DNA from: Aromatoleum diolicum
GTDB taxonomy: Bacteria; Pseudomonadota; Gammaproteobacteria; Burkholderiales; Rhodocyclaceae
Assembly: GCF_012910955.1 (NCBI RefSeq)
Contig: NZ_WTVQ01000051.1
Location: 1-32,893 of the forward strand
Direction: 5' to 3'
DNA: 32,893 nt
Shown here: positions 8,027 to 17,551 of the stretch, one piece after another
Layout: each line of letters opens with the position of its first letter
How positions within the stretch are numbered: the first letter of the stretch is position 1
Made by a program: the position numbers and the translations under genes
The notes under the pieces: generated by a model
What the model was told of the DNA's origin: nothing
Databases searched by the model: none
The model's input: only the letters and a program-made list of their open reading frames with translations

Positions 8027-8668
8027 TCAGGCGTAATCGCCGACATACGGATTGTGCGCGCGCTCGTCGCCGAAGGTGGACGTCGGGCCGTGGCCCGGGA
8101 TGAAGCTCACGTCGTCACCGAGCGGGAAGAGCTTTTCGCGGATCGAGCGGATCAGCGTCCCGTGATCGCCCTTGGGGAAATCGGTGCGGCCGATCGAGCC
8201 GGCGAACAGCACGTCGCCGACGATCGCCAGACGCGCATCGGCATGGAAGAACACGACGTGGCCCGGCGTGTGACCCGGCGTGTGGATCACCCTGAAGCTT
8301 TCGTCGCCCACGGTGACGGTATCGCCCTCATGCAGCCAGCGGTCCGGCTCGAAGACCTCGACATCGGGGAAGCCGAACATCTTGCTTTGCTCGGGCATGC
8401 CGGCGATCCAGAAACGGTCCTCCTCCTGCGGCCCCTCGACCGGCACGCCCAACTCGCGCGCGAGTTTCGCAGTGCCGCCGGCGTGGTCGATGTGGCCGTG
8501 GGTGATGAGGATCTTCTCGATCGTCACACCCAGCTTGTCGGCCGCGGCGCGGATGCGTTCGAGATCACCACCGGGGTCCACCACCGCCGCCTTCATTGTC
8601 TTGTCGCACCACACGATGCTGCAGTTCTGTTCGAAGGGGGTCACGGGAACAATGCGCAACTGGATCAT
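8027..8668 (-). CDS. Metallo-beta-lactamase-fold hydrolase, glyoxalase II-like (YcbL type)
   Basis: This compact 213-residue single-domain enzyme contains the full metal site of the glyoxalase II group: THGHIDHAGG (HxHxDH, about residues 55-64), the third-site His in IHTPGHTPGHVVFF, the bridging Asp in IVGDVLFAGSIGR, and a final His in FIPGHGPTS. Length and the GSIGRTDFP segment match the YcbL/short glyoxalase-II-like branch, which lacks the C-terminal glutathione-binding helical domain of GloB. A thioester hydrolase acting on hydroxyacylglutathione or a similar metabolite is therefore likely but the substrate is not fixed. The cytoplasmic protein starts at the ATG at 8668; no clear Shine-Dalgarno sequence precedes it. 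It lies between the response regulator and modC on the same strand, with gaps on both sides suggesting its own transcript. Confidence 0.87.
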   Translation of the reverse strand: MIQLRIVPVTPFEQNCSIVWCDKTMKAAVVDPGGDLERIRAAADKLGVTIEKILITHGHIDHAGGTAKLARELGVPVEGPQEEDRFWIAGMPEQSKMFGFPDVEVFEPDRWLHEGDTVTVGDESFRVIHTPGHTPGHVVFFHADARLAIVGDVLFAGSIGRTDFPKGDHGTLIRSIREKLFPLGDDVSFIPGHGPTSTFGDERAHNPYVGDYA

Positions 8669-8688
8669 GGTGGGGAAATCCGTTTGGG

Positions 8689-8698
8689 TAGCATGCTA
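8689..8698. promoter_or_regulatory. Ten-base perfect palindrome upstream of the hydrolase gene
   Basis: TAGCATGCTA lies about 20 bases before the hydrolase start codon, in a gap between modC and the hydrolase. It could be part of an operator or promoter. It does not extend further symmetrically, so chance is possible. Confidence 0.2.
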
Positions 8699-8760
8699 GT
8701 TTAGCGTGCATCGCAGGGGCGCGCAGGCTCCCGGCGAACAAAGACCGGCGCGGCACGCCC

Positions 8761-9894
8761 TCAGCGCAACAGCGCCACGCCTTTCACCTGCGCGAACACC
8801 TCCATGCCCGGCGCGATGCCGAGCTGCACCGCCGAGCGCCGCGTGATGCGCGCGAGCATCGCGCTGCCGCCGAGCTCCAGGCGCACCAGCGTGCGCCCCG
8901 CATCGGCCTCGTCGAGCGACACGACGCGCGCCGGCAGCACGTTGAGAATGCTCGATTCGTGGCGTTCGGACAGCGCAAGGCTGACGTCGCGCGCCAGCAC
9001 GCGCGCGCGCACCTGCGCGCCAATGCGCGTATCGAGACCGGTGATCCACAACGGCAGGCCGCCGAACTCCAGTCGCGTCAGCGCGTAGGCCTCGTCGTGC
9101 GCGGCGACCCGCGCGTCGATCACGACGAAGGCGTCCTCGCCATGCGCCAGCGGCAGGTCGAGGCGCGGCATCACCTCGTGGATGGGGCCCGCCGCGAGTA
9201 CCCGGCCGCCGTCCAGCAGCACGAGGTGGTCGGCGAGCCGCGCGACTTCCTCCGGCGCGTGGCTGACATACACGAGCGGGATGTCGAGTTCGTCGTGCAG
9301 GCGTTCGAGATAGGGCAGGATCTCCGCCTTGCGCCGCGCATCCAGCGCCGCCAGCGGCTCGTCCATCAGCAGCAGGCGCGGGCTGGTCGCGAGCGCGCGG
9401 GCGATCGCGACGCGCTGGCGCTCGCCGCCCGAGAGTTTTTCCGGCATGCGCTCGAGCAGCGGCTCGATGCCGAGCAGCGCGATCGCGTGCTCCAGCGACA
9501 CGCGCCGCGCCGCGGCCGCCACCCGCTTCATGCCGAACTCCAGGTTGCGCCGGACCGACAGGTGCGCGAACAGGCTGGCCTCCTGGAACACGTAGCCGAG
9601 CGGGCGCTGGTGCGTCGGCAGGAACACGCCGCGCGCGTCGTCCTGCCACACCTCGCCGCGCACCGACAGGTAACCGCCGGGCGCGCGCTCGAGCCCGGCA
9701 AGGCAGCGCAGCAGCGTGGTCTTGCCCGAGCCGGACTGGCCGAACAGCGCGCTGACGCCGCGACCGGGCAGCTGCACGTCGGCGTCCAGCGCAAAGCCGG
9801 GCCACGCGACGCGAAAGCGGGCGTGGATCGCCGTAGCGGCGGCGGACACAGACGTGCTTGGCATCACCGTCGCGGCAGCGCCCGCGCTGGTCAT
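8761..9894 (-). CDS. modC: Molybdate ABC transporter ATP-binding protein ModC
   Basis: The 377-residue ATPase has Walker [10 protein letters not shown] (about 52-60), the Q-loop in YVFQEASLF, the ABC signature [15 protein letters not shown], Walker [14 protein letters not shown] and the switch His in YVSHAPEEV. The C-terminal region (about 300-377) is the TOBE/Mop molybdate-sensing domain ([12 protein letters not shown] ... [16 protein letters not shown]-like) that distinguishes ModC from other ABC ATPases. It drives MoO4(2-) import from the cytoplasmic face of ModB. The ATG at 9894 overlaps the modB stop by four bases (ATGA). A second Met at residue 11 is a possible start, since the first 25 residues are alanine-rich and not part of the conserved fold. 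It is the last gene of the modABC operon. Confidence 0.93.
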   Translation of the reverse strand: MTSAGAAATVMPSTSVSAAATAIHARFRVAWPGFALDADVQLPGRGVSALFGQSGSGKTTLLRCLAGLERAPGGYLSVRGEVWQDDARGVFLPTHQRPLGYVFQEASLFAHLSVRRNLEFGMKRVAAAARRVSLEHAIALLGIEPLLERMPEKLSGGERQRVAIARALATSPRLLLMDEPLAALDARRKAEILPYLERLHDELDIPLVYVSHAPEEVARLADHLVLLDGGRVLAAGPIHEVMPRLDLPLAHGEDAFVVIDARVAAHDEAYALTRLEFGGLPLWITGLDTRIGAQVRARVLARDVSLALSERHESSILNVLPARVVSLDEADAGRTLVRLELGGSAMLARITRRSAVQLGIAPGMEVFAQVKGVALLR

Positions 9895-10562
9895 CGCGTG
9901 ACCCCGCGCTTGCGGCTGTATAGCGCGAACAGCACAAGGAAGCTGAACACCAGCATGCCGGCCGACAGCCAGTGCGCCTCGGCGTATTCGAACGCCTCGA
10001 CATGGTCGTAGATCTGGACCGACACCACGCGCGTCTTGTCCGGGATGTTGCCGCCGATCATCAGCACCACGCCGAACTCGCCCACCGTATGGGCGAAACC
10101 GAGCACCGCGGCGGTCACGAAACCGGGACGCGCGAGCGGCACGACAACGCTGAAGAAGGTGTCGAGCGCGCCGGCGCGCAAGGTTGCCGCGACCTCCAGC
10201 GGCCGCTCGCCGATGGCCTCGAAGGCCTGTTGCAGCGGCTGCACGACGAAGGGCAGCGAATACACGACCGAACCGACGACCAGGCCGGCGAAGGTGAAGG
10301 GCAACACACCCAGGCCCAGCGCCTGCGTGAGCTGGCCGACCGGCCCGTGCGGCCCCAGCGCGACCAGCAGGTAGAAGCCGATCACCGTCGGCGGCAGGAC
10401 CAGGGGCAACGCGACCACCGCGCCGATCACGCCTTTCAGGCGCGAGTGCGTGCGCGCGAGCCACCACGCGAGCGGCGTGCCGACGACGAGCAGGATCGCG
10501 GTCGTCACCGCCGCGAGTTCCAGCGTCAGGCGGATCGCCGCGAAGTCGGCCGCACTCATCAT
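9891..10562 (-). CDS. modB: Molybdate ABC transporter permease ModB
   Basis: This 223-residue membrane protein has about five to six transmembrane helices and the cytoplasmic coupling loop [18 protein letters not shown] (about 120-137), which is the EAA motif that docks on the ATPase. The segment [15 protein letters not shown] is typical of ModB, as is [20 protein letters not shown] near the end. It forms the homodimeric inner-membrane pore for molybdate. Two consecutive ATG codons (10562 and 10559) start the frame. It follows modA by 13 bases and overlaps modC by four, so all three genes should be on one message. Length is normal. Confidence 0.95.
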   Translation of the reverse strand: MMSAADFAAIRLTLELAAVTTAILLVVGTPLAWWLARTHSRLKGVIGAVVALPLVLPPTVIGFYLLVALGPHGPVGQLTQALGLGVLPFTFAGLVVGSVVYSLPFVVQPLQQAFEAIGERPLEVAATLRAGALDTFFSVVVPLARPGFVTAAVLGFAHTVGEFGVVLMIGGNIPDKTRVVSVQIYDHVEAFEYAEAHWLSAGMLVFSFLVLFALYSRKRGVTR

Positions 10563-10575
10563 CGCTCAGTACGCT

Positions 10576-11454
<879 letters not shown>

Positions 11455-11559
11455 TCACGGCCGCGGGGCCGCCAATTTTCAAGGGGTTTCGAACAGGGCG
11501 CAGACCTCGCCATGTCACGATTGGCACAATTCCCGCCAAACCCGACAAGCGCGCACCAT

Positions 11560-11629
11560 CCCGCAGAAGCGGCTTCAGCCGCGAACAATCCGGGGCACGA
11601 CGTTTCGCGGCTGAAGCCGCTCCCGCGGG
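11560..11629. repeat. REPIN-like pair of inverted extragenic palindromes
   Basis: AGCGGCTTCAGCCGCGA (11568-11584) and its exact reverse complement (11605-11621) face each other across 20 bases. Flanking CCCGC/GCGGG (11560-11564, 11625-11629) extends the symmetry with a few mismatches. Each arm is itself a hairpin (GCGGCT-TC-AGCCGC). The arm closely resembles the REP sequences of Pseudomonas and related genera, which are mobilised by RAYT transposases. Confidence 0.8.
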
Positions 11630-11742
11630 GCCAATCAAGCTCCGTGGCGTCGGTCACGTCCCGCCAGGTCTGCGCGGCCGGCGGCCAGGCGAGGCGTGAA
11701 CGCGGGCGGTGCCCGGTTCACGCTGCAGCGCAGGCAGGCTTT

Positions 11743-11760
11743 CCCGGGGGTCACCCCGGG
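11743..11760. terminator. GC-rich stem-loop after the OB-fold gene
   Basis: CCCGGGG (11743-11749) and CCCCGGG (11754-11760) form a seven-pair stem with a GTCA loop, starting nine bases beyond the stop of the minus-strand gene at 11770. No T-run follows on the minus strand, so it is a weak terminator candidate. Confidence 0.4.
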
Positions 11761-11769
11761 CGCTGCGGC

Positions 11770-12141
11770 TTACTTCTTGACGCTGATGCTGGCTTCTTCG
11801 ACCAGCAGCGGATACGTGTAGCCCGAACCGAAATCGCGGTCGAGCTTGACGAGGCCGGTGACGACGACCTGGTCGCCCACGGCCGCGGTGTCCTTGCTGG
11901 TGACGATCAGGTTGTTGCTGTTCTGGTCGCCGGAGCCGTCGCGCACGTGCACGAAGTTGCGCCCCATGATGCCGTTGTTGACCTTTGCGACCTTGCCTTC
12001 CACCTGCACCGATTTGCCGGCCAGTTCCGCCTTTTCCTGGTGCACGGCGGCGACGGTCTTGACTGCCGCATCGGCGGCAAACACCGCGGGCGCGCCCAGG
12101 CCGACCAGCCCGGCAAATACGAGAGCGAGAACTTTCTTCAC
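11770..12141 (-). CDS. Small periplasmic OB-fold protein (NrfJ-like/DNA-binding-protein-like)
   Basis: This is a 123-residue protein starting at a GTG (12141) with AGGAG seven bases ahead. The N-terminus KKVLALVFAGLVGLGAPAVFA is a signal peptide. The mature part contains GKSVQVEGKVAKVNNGIMGRNFVHVRDGSG and VGDQVVVTGLVKLDRDFGSGYTYPLLVEEA, a single OB-fold of the bacterial type often annotated as nucleic-acid-binding but exported, and found beside nitrite reductase genes as NrfJ. What it binds in the periplasm is unknown. It is on the same strand as the chemoreceptor upstream, separated by about 210 bases, and probably stands alone. Confidence 0.75.
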   Translation of the reverse strand: MKKVLALVFAGLVGLGAPAVFAADAAVKTVAAVHQEKAELAGKSVQVEGKVAKVNNGIMGRNFVHVRDGSGDQNSNNLIVTSKDTAAVGDQVVVTGLVKLDRDFGSGYTYPLLVEEASISVKK

Positions 12142-12325
12142 AAACAATCTCCTGCTATTGGGTCCGCTTGCGGACAAGTGAGCGATGAATGCAGCGCGGC
12201 CATTGTATACCGCCCGCGCGGCCGACGGCCCGCCGAAGCATGCTGCATGAATTGCGCGAGGAGCGAACGCACCCCGCGCAGGAGGCTGGCGGCAGTGCGG
12301 CCGGCCCACGGACGGGCCCGGCCGC

Positions 12326-12342
12326 GGCTCCATCGCGGAGCC
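12326..12342. terminator. Stem-loop after the chemoreceptor gene
   Basis: GGCTCC (12326-12331) and GGAGCC (12337-12342) pair around ATCGC, with further interrupted GC pairing outside. The structure begins about a dozen bases after the chemoreceptor stop on the minus strand. There is no T-tract. Confidence 0.4.
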
Positions 12343-12353
12343 GGCGCCCGGGT

Positions 12354-13961
12354 TCAGGCCAGGCGGAAGCGGTTCGCCGTGACCTGCAGTTGCCCGGCGA
12401 CGGCTTCGAGCTGGTGCGCCGCCGACGCCGTTTCCTTCACCGCGGCGCTGTTTTCCTCGCTCATCTGCGCGGTCTGCTCGACGCGCCGCGCGATCTCGTT
12501 GCTCGCCGTGGACTGTTCGTGCAGCGCGCTGGTGATGTCCTCGACCGCGGACATGACGTGACGCGACTGCTCGGTGAGCGAATTGATCGCACTGCCCGCC
12601 TCTTTCGACAGCGAGTCAACGCTGTCCATGTGCGCCACCACCTTCTCCATGCTGGCGACCGCGTCACGCGTGACGCCCTGGACCTGTCCGATCATCGCCG
12701 TGATTTCCTGCGTCGACTTGCCGGTGCGCTCGGCCAGCTTGCGCACTTCGTCGGCCACGACGGCGAAGCCGCGGCCCTGCTCGCCAGCGCGTGCGGCTTC
12801 GATCGCGGCATTCAGCGCGAGCAGGTTGGTCTGGTCGGCAATGTCGCGGATCACGGCGACGATCGACGAAATCTGGTCGGAGAAGCCGCCCAGCTGCCGG
12901 ATCTGCTCCGCCGTGCGCCCCACCGCCCCGGCGGTGATGCGGCCGTTGTCGACCATGCGCGTGACGATCGCATGGCCTTCGGCGGATTTCCGGCCGGATT
13001 CGGAGGCTGCGGAGCGCACCTCTTGCGCATGATCGGAAACCTGCGAAATGCTGACCGACATTTCCTCGACCGAAGCCGCCATCGACGAGGCGGCCTGCGC
13101 CTGCTGTTCGGTGGCATCGGACAATTGCGAGGTCGTCGCGGCGAGTTCTTCGCTCATCGAGCCGAGACCTTCGGCATGGTCCTGCAGGTGCTTGGCGATG
13201 TCGCGCAGACTGCGCTGCATCGCGTCACAGGATGTGAGCAGCTGGGCGAATTCGTCCTTGCCCGAGACATCGACCGCTTGCGACAGATCACCGGCTGCGA
13301 TGCGTCGCGTCACTTCCTGGGCCTTCGCGAGCGGCCCAAGGATCGAGCGCACGACGAATGCCGCATAGATCGCCAGCGCCGCCGCGGTGACCAGCGCGAT
13401 GATCGCCACTTCGAACAGGGTCTTCGAACGCATCTCGTCGAACGCCGTGTCGGCGTCGGTCGCCTCGCGTCCCATCGATACCGCAACCGTCGCAAGCTGA
13501 TCGCGGATGCCGCGCACCGCGGCGTCGGCCTCGTCGTCGATCGCGCGGATCTCGGCATTCACTTCATTCTCGCTATTCAGAATCGGCAGCAAACGCTTCT
13601 CGAACAGCACAATCATTGCCTCGACACCTTTTTTGGCCTCGGCAACCGCCCGCCGCTCGTCGGCGGTGTCCGCCTCGGTCGCGAGGCGATCCAGATCGGC
13701 CGTCGCCTCGCTGCGCAAGGCCGCGAAATCCTTCTTCGCCTCATCCAGATCGCGATTGATGATCGTATCGGCGAAGATCTGGTAGAACTGCGCCCCGAGC
13801 CAGGAGGCTTCGGCCGCGTGGGTCTGGGTCTGGGTCTTCACGAAGCCCTCGTCCTGCAGACCGGCGAGGTGACTCATCCGGTACAGGGCCATCCCCATCA
13901 GCGCGCTCAGCGTGACGAGCGCGATCGCAACCATGGCGAACAAACGGTATTTGACACTCAT
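12354..13961 (-). CDS. Methyl-accepting chemotaxis protein
   Basis: The 535-residue chemoreceptor starts [21 protein letters not shown], with TM1 at about 7-29. A helical periplasmic domain (about 30-185, four-helix-bundle type, rich in Ala, Glu and Lys) precedes TM2 (about 188-212, [20 protein letters not shown]). A HAMP domain follows (about 212-265), then the long cytoplasmic coiled coil. The highly conserved hairpin tip that contacts CheA and CheW is present: [26 protein letters not shown]-type sequence read in two parts, ending KSTQEI. There is no C-terminal CheR-tethering pentapeptide. Two adjacent ATG codons exist; the second (13961) has better spacing to AAGGGA. A sigma-28 promoter at 14042-14068 places it in the motility regulon. 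The ligand cannot be predicted. Confidence 0.93.
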   Translation of the reverse strand: MSVKYRLFAMVAIALVTLSALMGMALYRMSHLAGLQDEGFVKTQTQTHAAEASWLGAQFYQIFADTIINRDLDEAKKDFAALRSEATADLDRLATEADTADERRAVAEAKKGVEAMIVLFEKRLLPILNSENEVNAEIRAIDDEADAAVRGIRDQLATVAVSMGREATDADTAFDEMRSKTLFEVAIIALVTAAALAIYAAFVVRSILGPLAKAQEVTRRIAAGDLSQAVDVSGKDEFAQLLTSCDAMQRSLRDIAKHLQDHAEGLGSMSEELAATTSQLSDATEQQAQAASSMAASVEEMSVSISQVSDHAQEVRSAASESGRKSAEGHAIVTRMVDNGRITAGAVGRTAEQIRQLGGFSDQISSIVAVIRDIADQTNLLALNAAIEAARAGEQGRGFAVVADEVRKLAERTGKSTQEITAMIGQVQGVTRDAVASMEKVVAHMDSVDSLSKEAGSAINSLTEQSRHVMSAVEDITSALHEQSTASNEIARRVEQTAQMSEENSAAVKETASAAHQLEAVAGQLQVTANRFRLA

Positions 13962-14041
13962 CATGTATCCCTTGCTGTTAGCTAAGTTTGGCTGTCGCAG
14001 GCGAGCGCCCGTGCAACGTGAATCGATGCGTTCCGATAACC

Positions 14042-14068
14042 TTATCGTCCTCGCGGGATAAGACTTGA
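14042..14068 (-). promoter_or_regulatory. Sigma-28 (FliA) promoter of the chemoreceptor gene
   Basis: On the minus strand TCAAGTCT (14068-14061) is followed by exactly 11 bases and GACGATAA (14049-14042). The FliA consensus is TAAAGTTT-N11-GCCGATAA, so the -10 box has one mismatch and the spacer is ideal. It lies about 80 bases before the chemoreceptor start and points at it. Confidence 0.75.
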
Positions 14069-14148
14069 ATCTTTTTCGCGGCCGACTACCCGAATTGGGG
14101 CGTCCGCTTCCGGCACCAGCAGCAATGACCGTGCCCACGCTGCCCGCT

Positions 14149-14168
14149 TCATGATATTCGCATCATGA
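14149..14168. promoter_or_regulatory. Inverted repeat, possible operator
   Basis: TCATGAT (14149-14155) and ATCATGA (14162-14168) flank six bases in the divergent region. It differs from an FNR box, whose half-sites are TTGAT/ATCAA with a four-base spacer. The regulator is unknown. Confidence 0.35.
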
Positions 14169-14472
14169 CATTCTTTGCGATCCTTGGGGCAGTGCGCCCG
14201 CCGCGGTCCGCCCCACGACCAGAAAATCCGGGTCATCGCCCGTTCTCCGTGTCGGATCCCGGCATTCGGGCCCTGAAATCCATTGCCGCCCCACTCATGC
14301 ACCTGCGCACGAAACCGACACAGCGAGGTCGCGACGAGCGCCGCATCACCGGTCGCCGCCGCCGTCCGGCATCCCGCCCGCAGTCGCGGGCGTGCGAGCA
14401 CGTGCGACACGGATCACGGCGTACACGCCCGCGGTCGTGTAATCTTAAACATCTAGAAACAGAATCGCGGGT

Positions 14473-14485
14473 CGTCACGGTGACG
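14473..14485. promoter_or_regulatory. 13-base palindrome just upstream of the binding-protein operon
   Basis: CGTCACGGTGACG is perfectly symmetric around its central G and ends 30 bases before the first start codon. It could be an operator for the five-gene operon; chance is possible at this length in GC-rich DNA. Confidence 0.35.
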
Positions 14486-14515
14486 GCCTAGTCGATCGGC
14501 AGGGAGACAACAAGA

Positions 14516-15463
14516 ATGACCGATGTAACGAACGGCGTGGCGGCTGTCAGGCGGCTGCGGTCCGATGAGCATTGCGCGGGCGGGGATCCCGTTCGCCGTC
14601 GCGTCGTGCTCGGACTGCTGGCGACGCTCGGCCTGACGCTGGCCGAACAGTCGATTCCCGCCGCCCGGGCCGCCGACGCACCGCTGGTGATGGGGATCTT
14701 CCCGCGGCGTCAGGCGACGCTGACCACTGAACTCTACGCGCCGCTGGCCGCGTATCTCACCCGCGAGCTTGGCCGCGAGGTCCGGCTCGTCACCGCGAAG
14801 GATTTCGACGCGTTCTGGGACGGCGTCGAGCAGCGGCGCTTCGATATCGTCCACTACAACCAGTTCCACTACGTCCGCTCCGCCGACAAGTACCGCGTCA
14901 TTGCGCACAACGAGGAGTTCGGCACCGGTACCGTGGCCGGGGCGCTGTATGTCAGAAAGGACAGCGGCATCAACTCGATCGCGCAGCTGCGCGGGCGCAA
15001 GATCGTGTTCGGCGGTGGCACGGACGCGATGATGAGTTACATCCTGCCGAGCTACCTGCTGCTGCAGGCCGGCCTGCAACCCGCCGACTACGAGACCGTG
15101 TTCTCGAAGAATCCGCCGAATTCGCTGATTTCGCTGTATCACGGCCAAGCCGATGCGAGCGGAGCCGGCGACATCCTGATCGATCTGCCGGTCGTGCGCG
15201 ACGCGATGGACACCAGCACCGTCACGCACCTCGGCATGACCGAGCGGGTGCTGCACCTGCCCTGGGCGGTGCGCAAGGACATGCCCCAGGCGCTCGGCGC
15301 GCGCATCCAGACGCTGCTGGTGGGACTGCAGGCGCGCGAGGACGGCCGTGCGATTCTCGCCCGCGCGGAGATGACCGGCTTCGGCGCGGCGCGCGACGCC
15401 GACTACGATCCGCACCGCCGCATCATCCACAAGGTCATGCCGGCAATCGACATTCCGCGCTGA
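14516..15463 (+). CDS. PhnD-family periplasmic substrate-binding protein, first gene of a c-di-GMP/cytochrome/SulP operon
   Basis: The 315-residue protein has an extended N-terminus with arginines before a hydrophobic stretch (VRRRVVLGLLATLGL, about 26-40) and cleavage near AARA-ADA (about 51-55), compatible with Tat or Sec export. The mature part begins LVMGIFPRRQATLTTELYAPLAAYL, the usual opening of the phosphate/phosphite/phosphonate-binding (PhnD/PtxB/AioX) family. It continues with FDIVHYNQFHYV, GRKIVFGGGTDAMMSYILPSYLLLQAGL and the C-terminal VMPAIDIPR. No ABC permease or ATPase is adjacent. Instead a membrane GGDEF-EAL gene starts 15 bases downstream. PhnD-like proteins can serve as ligand receptors for membrane signalling proteins (AioX with the AioS kinase is the known case), so a receptor role is inferred. 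The ligand is unknown. GGGAG lies about ten bases ahead of the ATG. Confidence 0.85.
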   Translation: MTDVTNGVAAVRRLRSDEHCAGGDPVRRRVVLGLLATLGLTLAEQSIPAARAADAPLVMGIFPRRQATLTTELYAPLAAYLTRELGREVRLVTAKDFDAFWDGVEQRRFDIVHYNQFHYVRSADKYRVIAHNEEFGTGTVAGALYVRKDSGINSIAQLRGRKIVFGGGTDAMMSYILPSYLLLQAGLQPADYETVFSKNPPNSLISLYHGQADASGAGDILIDLPVVRDAMDTSTVTHLGMTERVLHLPWAVRKDMPQALGARIQTLLVGLQAREDGRAILARAEMTGFGAARDADYDPHRRIIHKVMPAIDIPR

Positions 15464-15478
15464 GTACGGAGAGCGCCG

Positions 15479-17551
15479 TTGCGCCTTGCGACCAAGTTCA
15501 TCCTGATCGTGGCCGGAATCCTGTCGGTCACGCTGGCACTGAACGCCTATTTCTTCCTGCACAGCCAGAACCGCATTCTGGAGCAGCAGCTCACCGAGCG
15601 CGGCCGTGTGCTGGGCCATCTGATCGCGCTGATCAGCCCCGAGGCGATCCTCGGGCTCGACTTTCTGACGCTCAACGAATACGCGCGAGAGGTCAGCCGG
15701 CAGCGTGACGTCGTCTATGGCGTGATTGTCGACAACGACGACAGGCCGCTGACGTCGTATGTGAATGGCAACGACCCGCTCATCCGTACCAGCCTCGGCG
15801 TGGACGGGCCGGCGCCGGACCATCTGCCGCCGCCCCGCCTGCAGACGCTGATACAGCAGCTCGCACACCTGCCCGACGTGATCCCGACCGAGTTTCCGAT
15901 CCTCCACGACGGGCGCCTGCTCGGCCGCCTGCGGGTCGGCATCAGCCGCGAGGTGCTGGCGACCCAGGCGCGCGAGCAGTTGGTGCAGCAGTTCGGCATC
16001 TATGCGGCGATCATCCTGTTCCTGAGCGCCGCGATCTATCTGGTGTTCAAGTACAGCGTGATGCGTCCGGTGCAGCGCCTGATGGAGGTCTCGCAGGATC
16101 TCGGCCGCGGAGAATTCACACTCATTCCGGTGACGTCCGGCGACGAACTCGGCCGACTCGGCGAAACCTTCAATGCGATGACCCACGCGATCCAGCGCGA
16201 ACAGGCGAAGCTGCACTATCAGGCCAATTACGACGCGCTGACGGCACAGCCGAACCGGATGCTGGCGGTCGAGCGACTGCAGCAGGAGATCCGCTCGGCG
16301 CACCGCCAGCAGCAGCGCTTCGCATTGATGTTCATTGATCTGGACGACTTCAAGATCGTCAACGACACGATGGGACACGCCGTCGGCGACCGGCTGCTGG
16401 CGCATGTCAGCACGCACATCCGCGCGCGCCTGCGCGACGAGGACACGCTGGCGCGCCTCGGCGGAGACGAGTTCCTGGTGCTGTTGCCGCGGATCGGTCA
16501 GGCCAGCGATGCGCGGGACGTCGCCGGCCGGTTGCTCGAGGCTGTCTCGGAACCGGTCGCCCTGGACGGGCGCGAAGTGGTCGTGCATTGCAGCATCGGC
16601 ATCGCGCTGTACCCGGAGGACGGCGAAACGGTGGAGGCGCTGATGGCCAATGCCGACAACGCGATGTACCAGGCGAAGAAGCCCGGGCGGACGCCGGTCT
16701 GTTTCTTCACCGCGGAGATGAACGCGCAGGTGCGCGAGCGCCTGCAGCTCGAACAGGATCTGAACAAGGTCCTCGCGCGCGGCGAGCTGCAGCTCGCGTT
16801 CCAGCCGATCTTCCGCGCCGACGACGGCGCCTACGTCGGTGCCGAGGCGCTGCTGCGCTGGCGCCATCCGGAACAGGGTTTCATCAGCCCGGCGACCTTC
16901 ATCCCGCTCGCGGAGAGCACCGGCCAGATCGTCGCGATCGGCGAATGGGTGCTGCGCGAGGCGGGCCGGCAGCTGCGCCGTTGGCTGGACGCGGGACTCG
17001 CCCCGGGCTATGTCGCGGTCAACCTCTCGCGCGTGCAACTGCGCGAGGACCTCGAGCAGCTGATCGGCGCCGTGCTCGACGACAATGCGCTGCCGCCGCA
17101 TGCGCTCGAGCTGGAGATCACCGAGAACATCCTGCTCGACGACCACCAGCAGATCAACGCGGTGCTGGGGCGGTTGCATGCACAGGGGTTGCGCTTCAGC
17201 CTCGACGACTTCGGCACCGGCTATTCGTCGCTCAGCTACCTGCGCCGCTTTTCGTTCGACACGTTGAAGATCGACCGCAGCTTCGTCGCGCCGTTGTGCG
17301 AGGACGCCGAAGCGGCCGCGCTGGTCCGCGCGATCGTCGCGATGGCGCATAGCCTTTCGCTGAAGGTCATCGCCGAGGGCGTCGAGACCCGCGCGCAGCT
17401 CGGATTTCTGCAGGGTTTGGGCTGCGACTATCTGCAGGGCTATCTGCTGTCGCGCCCGCTCGACACCGATCACTTCACCGCGTTCCTGACCCGGCTCGCG
17501 TGCGAATCGGCACCGTGGGGCGACTGCCCGCTCGCGCTCACCGATGGATAG
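15479..17551 (+). CDS. Membrane HAMP-GGDEF-EAL cyclic-di-GMP enzyme
   Basis: The 690-residue protein starts at TTG 15479 with GGAGAG six bases ahead. Layout: TM1 (about 7-28), periplasmic sensor region (about 29-175), TM2 (about 178-200), HAMP (about 198-250), GGDEF domain (about 250-415) and EAL domain (about 430-675). The diguanylate cyclase motif GGDEF is at 328-332, with an intact inhibitory RxxD site (RDED) five residues before it. The phosphodiesterase motif EAL is at 456-458, and NLSRVQL, LEITENIL, DDFGTGYSS, KIDRSF, EGVE and QGYLLSRPL supply the metal and catalytic residues. Both activities look competent, so the balance is probably set from the periplasm, perhaps by the upstream binding protein. 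This resembles the NspS-MbaA arrangement, in which a periplasmic binding protein controls a GGDEF-EAL partner. Its stop overlaps the next gene by eight bases. Confidence 0.92.
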   Translation: MRLATKFILIVAGILSVTLALNAYFFLHSQNRILEQQLTERGRVLGHLIALISPEAILGLDFLTLNEYAREVSRQRDVVYGVIVDNDDRPLTSYVNGNDPLIRTSLGVDGPAPDHLPPPRLQTLIQQLAHLPDVIPTEFPILHDGRLLGRLRVGISREVLATQAREQLVQQFGIYAAIILFLSAAIYLVFKYSVMRPVQRLMEVSQDLGRGEFTLIPVTSGDELGRLGETFNAMTHAIQREQAKLHYQANYDALTAQPNRMLAVERLQQEIRSAHRQQQRFALMFIDLDDFKIVNDTMGHAVGDRLLAHVSTHIRARLRDEDTLARLGGDEFLVLLPRIGQASDARDVAGRLLEAVSEPVALDGREVVVHCSIGIALYPEDGETVEALMANADNAMYQAKKPGRTPVCFFTAEMNAQVRERLQLEQDLNKVLARGELQLAFQPIFRADDGAYVGAEALLRWRHPEQGFISPATFIPLAESTGQIVAIGEWVLREAGRQLRRWLDAGLAPGYVAVNLSRVQLREDLEQLIGAVLDDNALPPHALELEITENILLDDHQQINAVLGRLHAQGLRFSLDDFGTGYSSLSYLRRFSFDTLKIDRSFVAPLCEDAEAAALVRAIVAMAHSLSLKVIAEGVETRAQLGFLQGLGCDYLQGYLLSRPLDTDHFTAFLTRLACESAPWGDCPLALTDG

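Larger units (their letters stand above)
13962..14515. other. 554-base divergent intergenic region between chemoreceptor and the binding-protein operon
   Basis: No credible gene is seen. The region holds the sigma-28 promoter of the chemoreceptor, a 7-bp inverted repeat (14149-14168), a 13-bp palindrome (14473-14485) and the leader of the plus-strand operon. No clear -10/-35 pair for that operon could be picked out; an A+T-rich patch lies at about 14440-14462. Confidence 0.55.

Noticed and set aside
8761-10467. A single 568-residue ModB-ModC-like fusion frame
   Set aside because: The modC frame stays open upstream through modB in a different frame, but the modB protein is encoded separately with a proper start and the ATGA overlap; the extension is shadow sequence.
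14149-14168. FNR/CRP-type binding site
   Set aside because: The half-sites and the six-base spacer do not match TTGAT-N4-ATCAA or TGTGA-N6-TCACA closely enough, so it is listed only as an unidentified inverted repeat.
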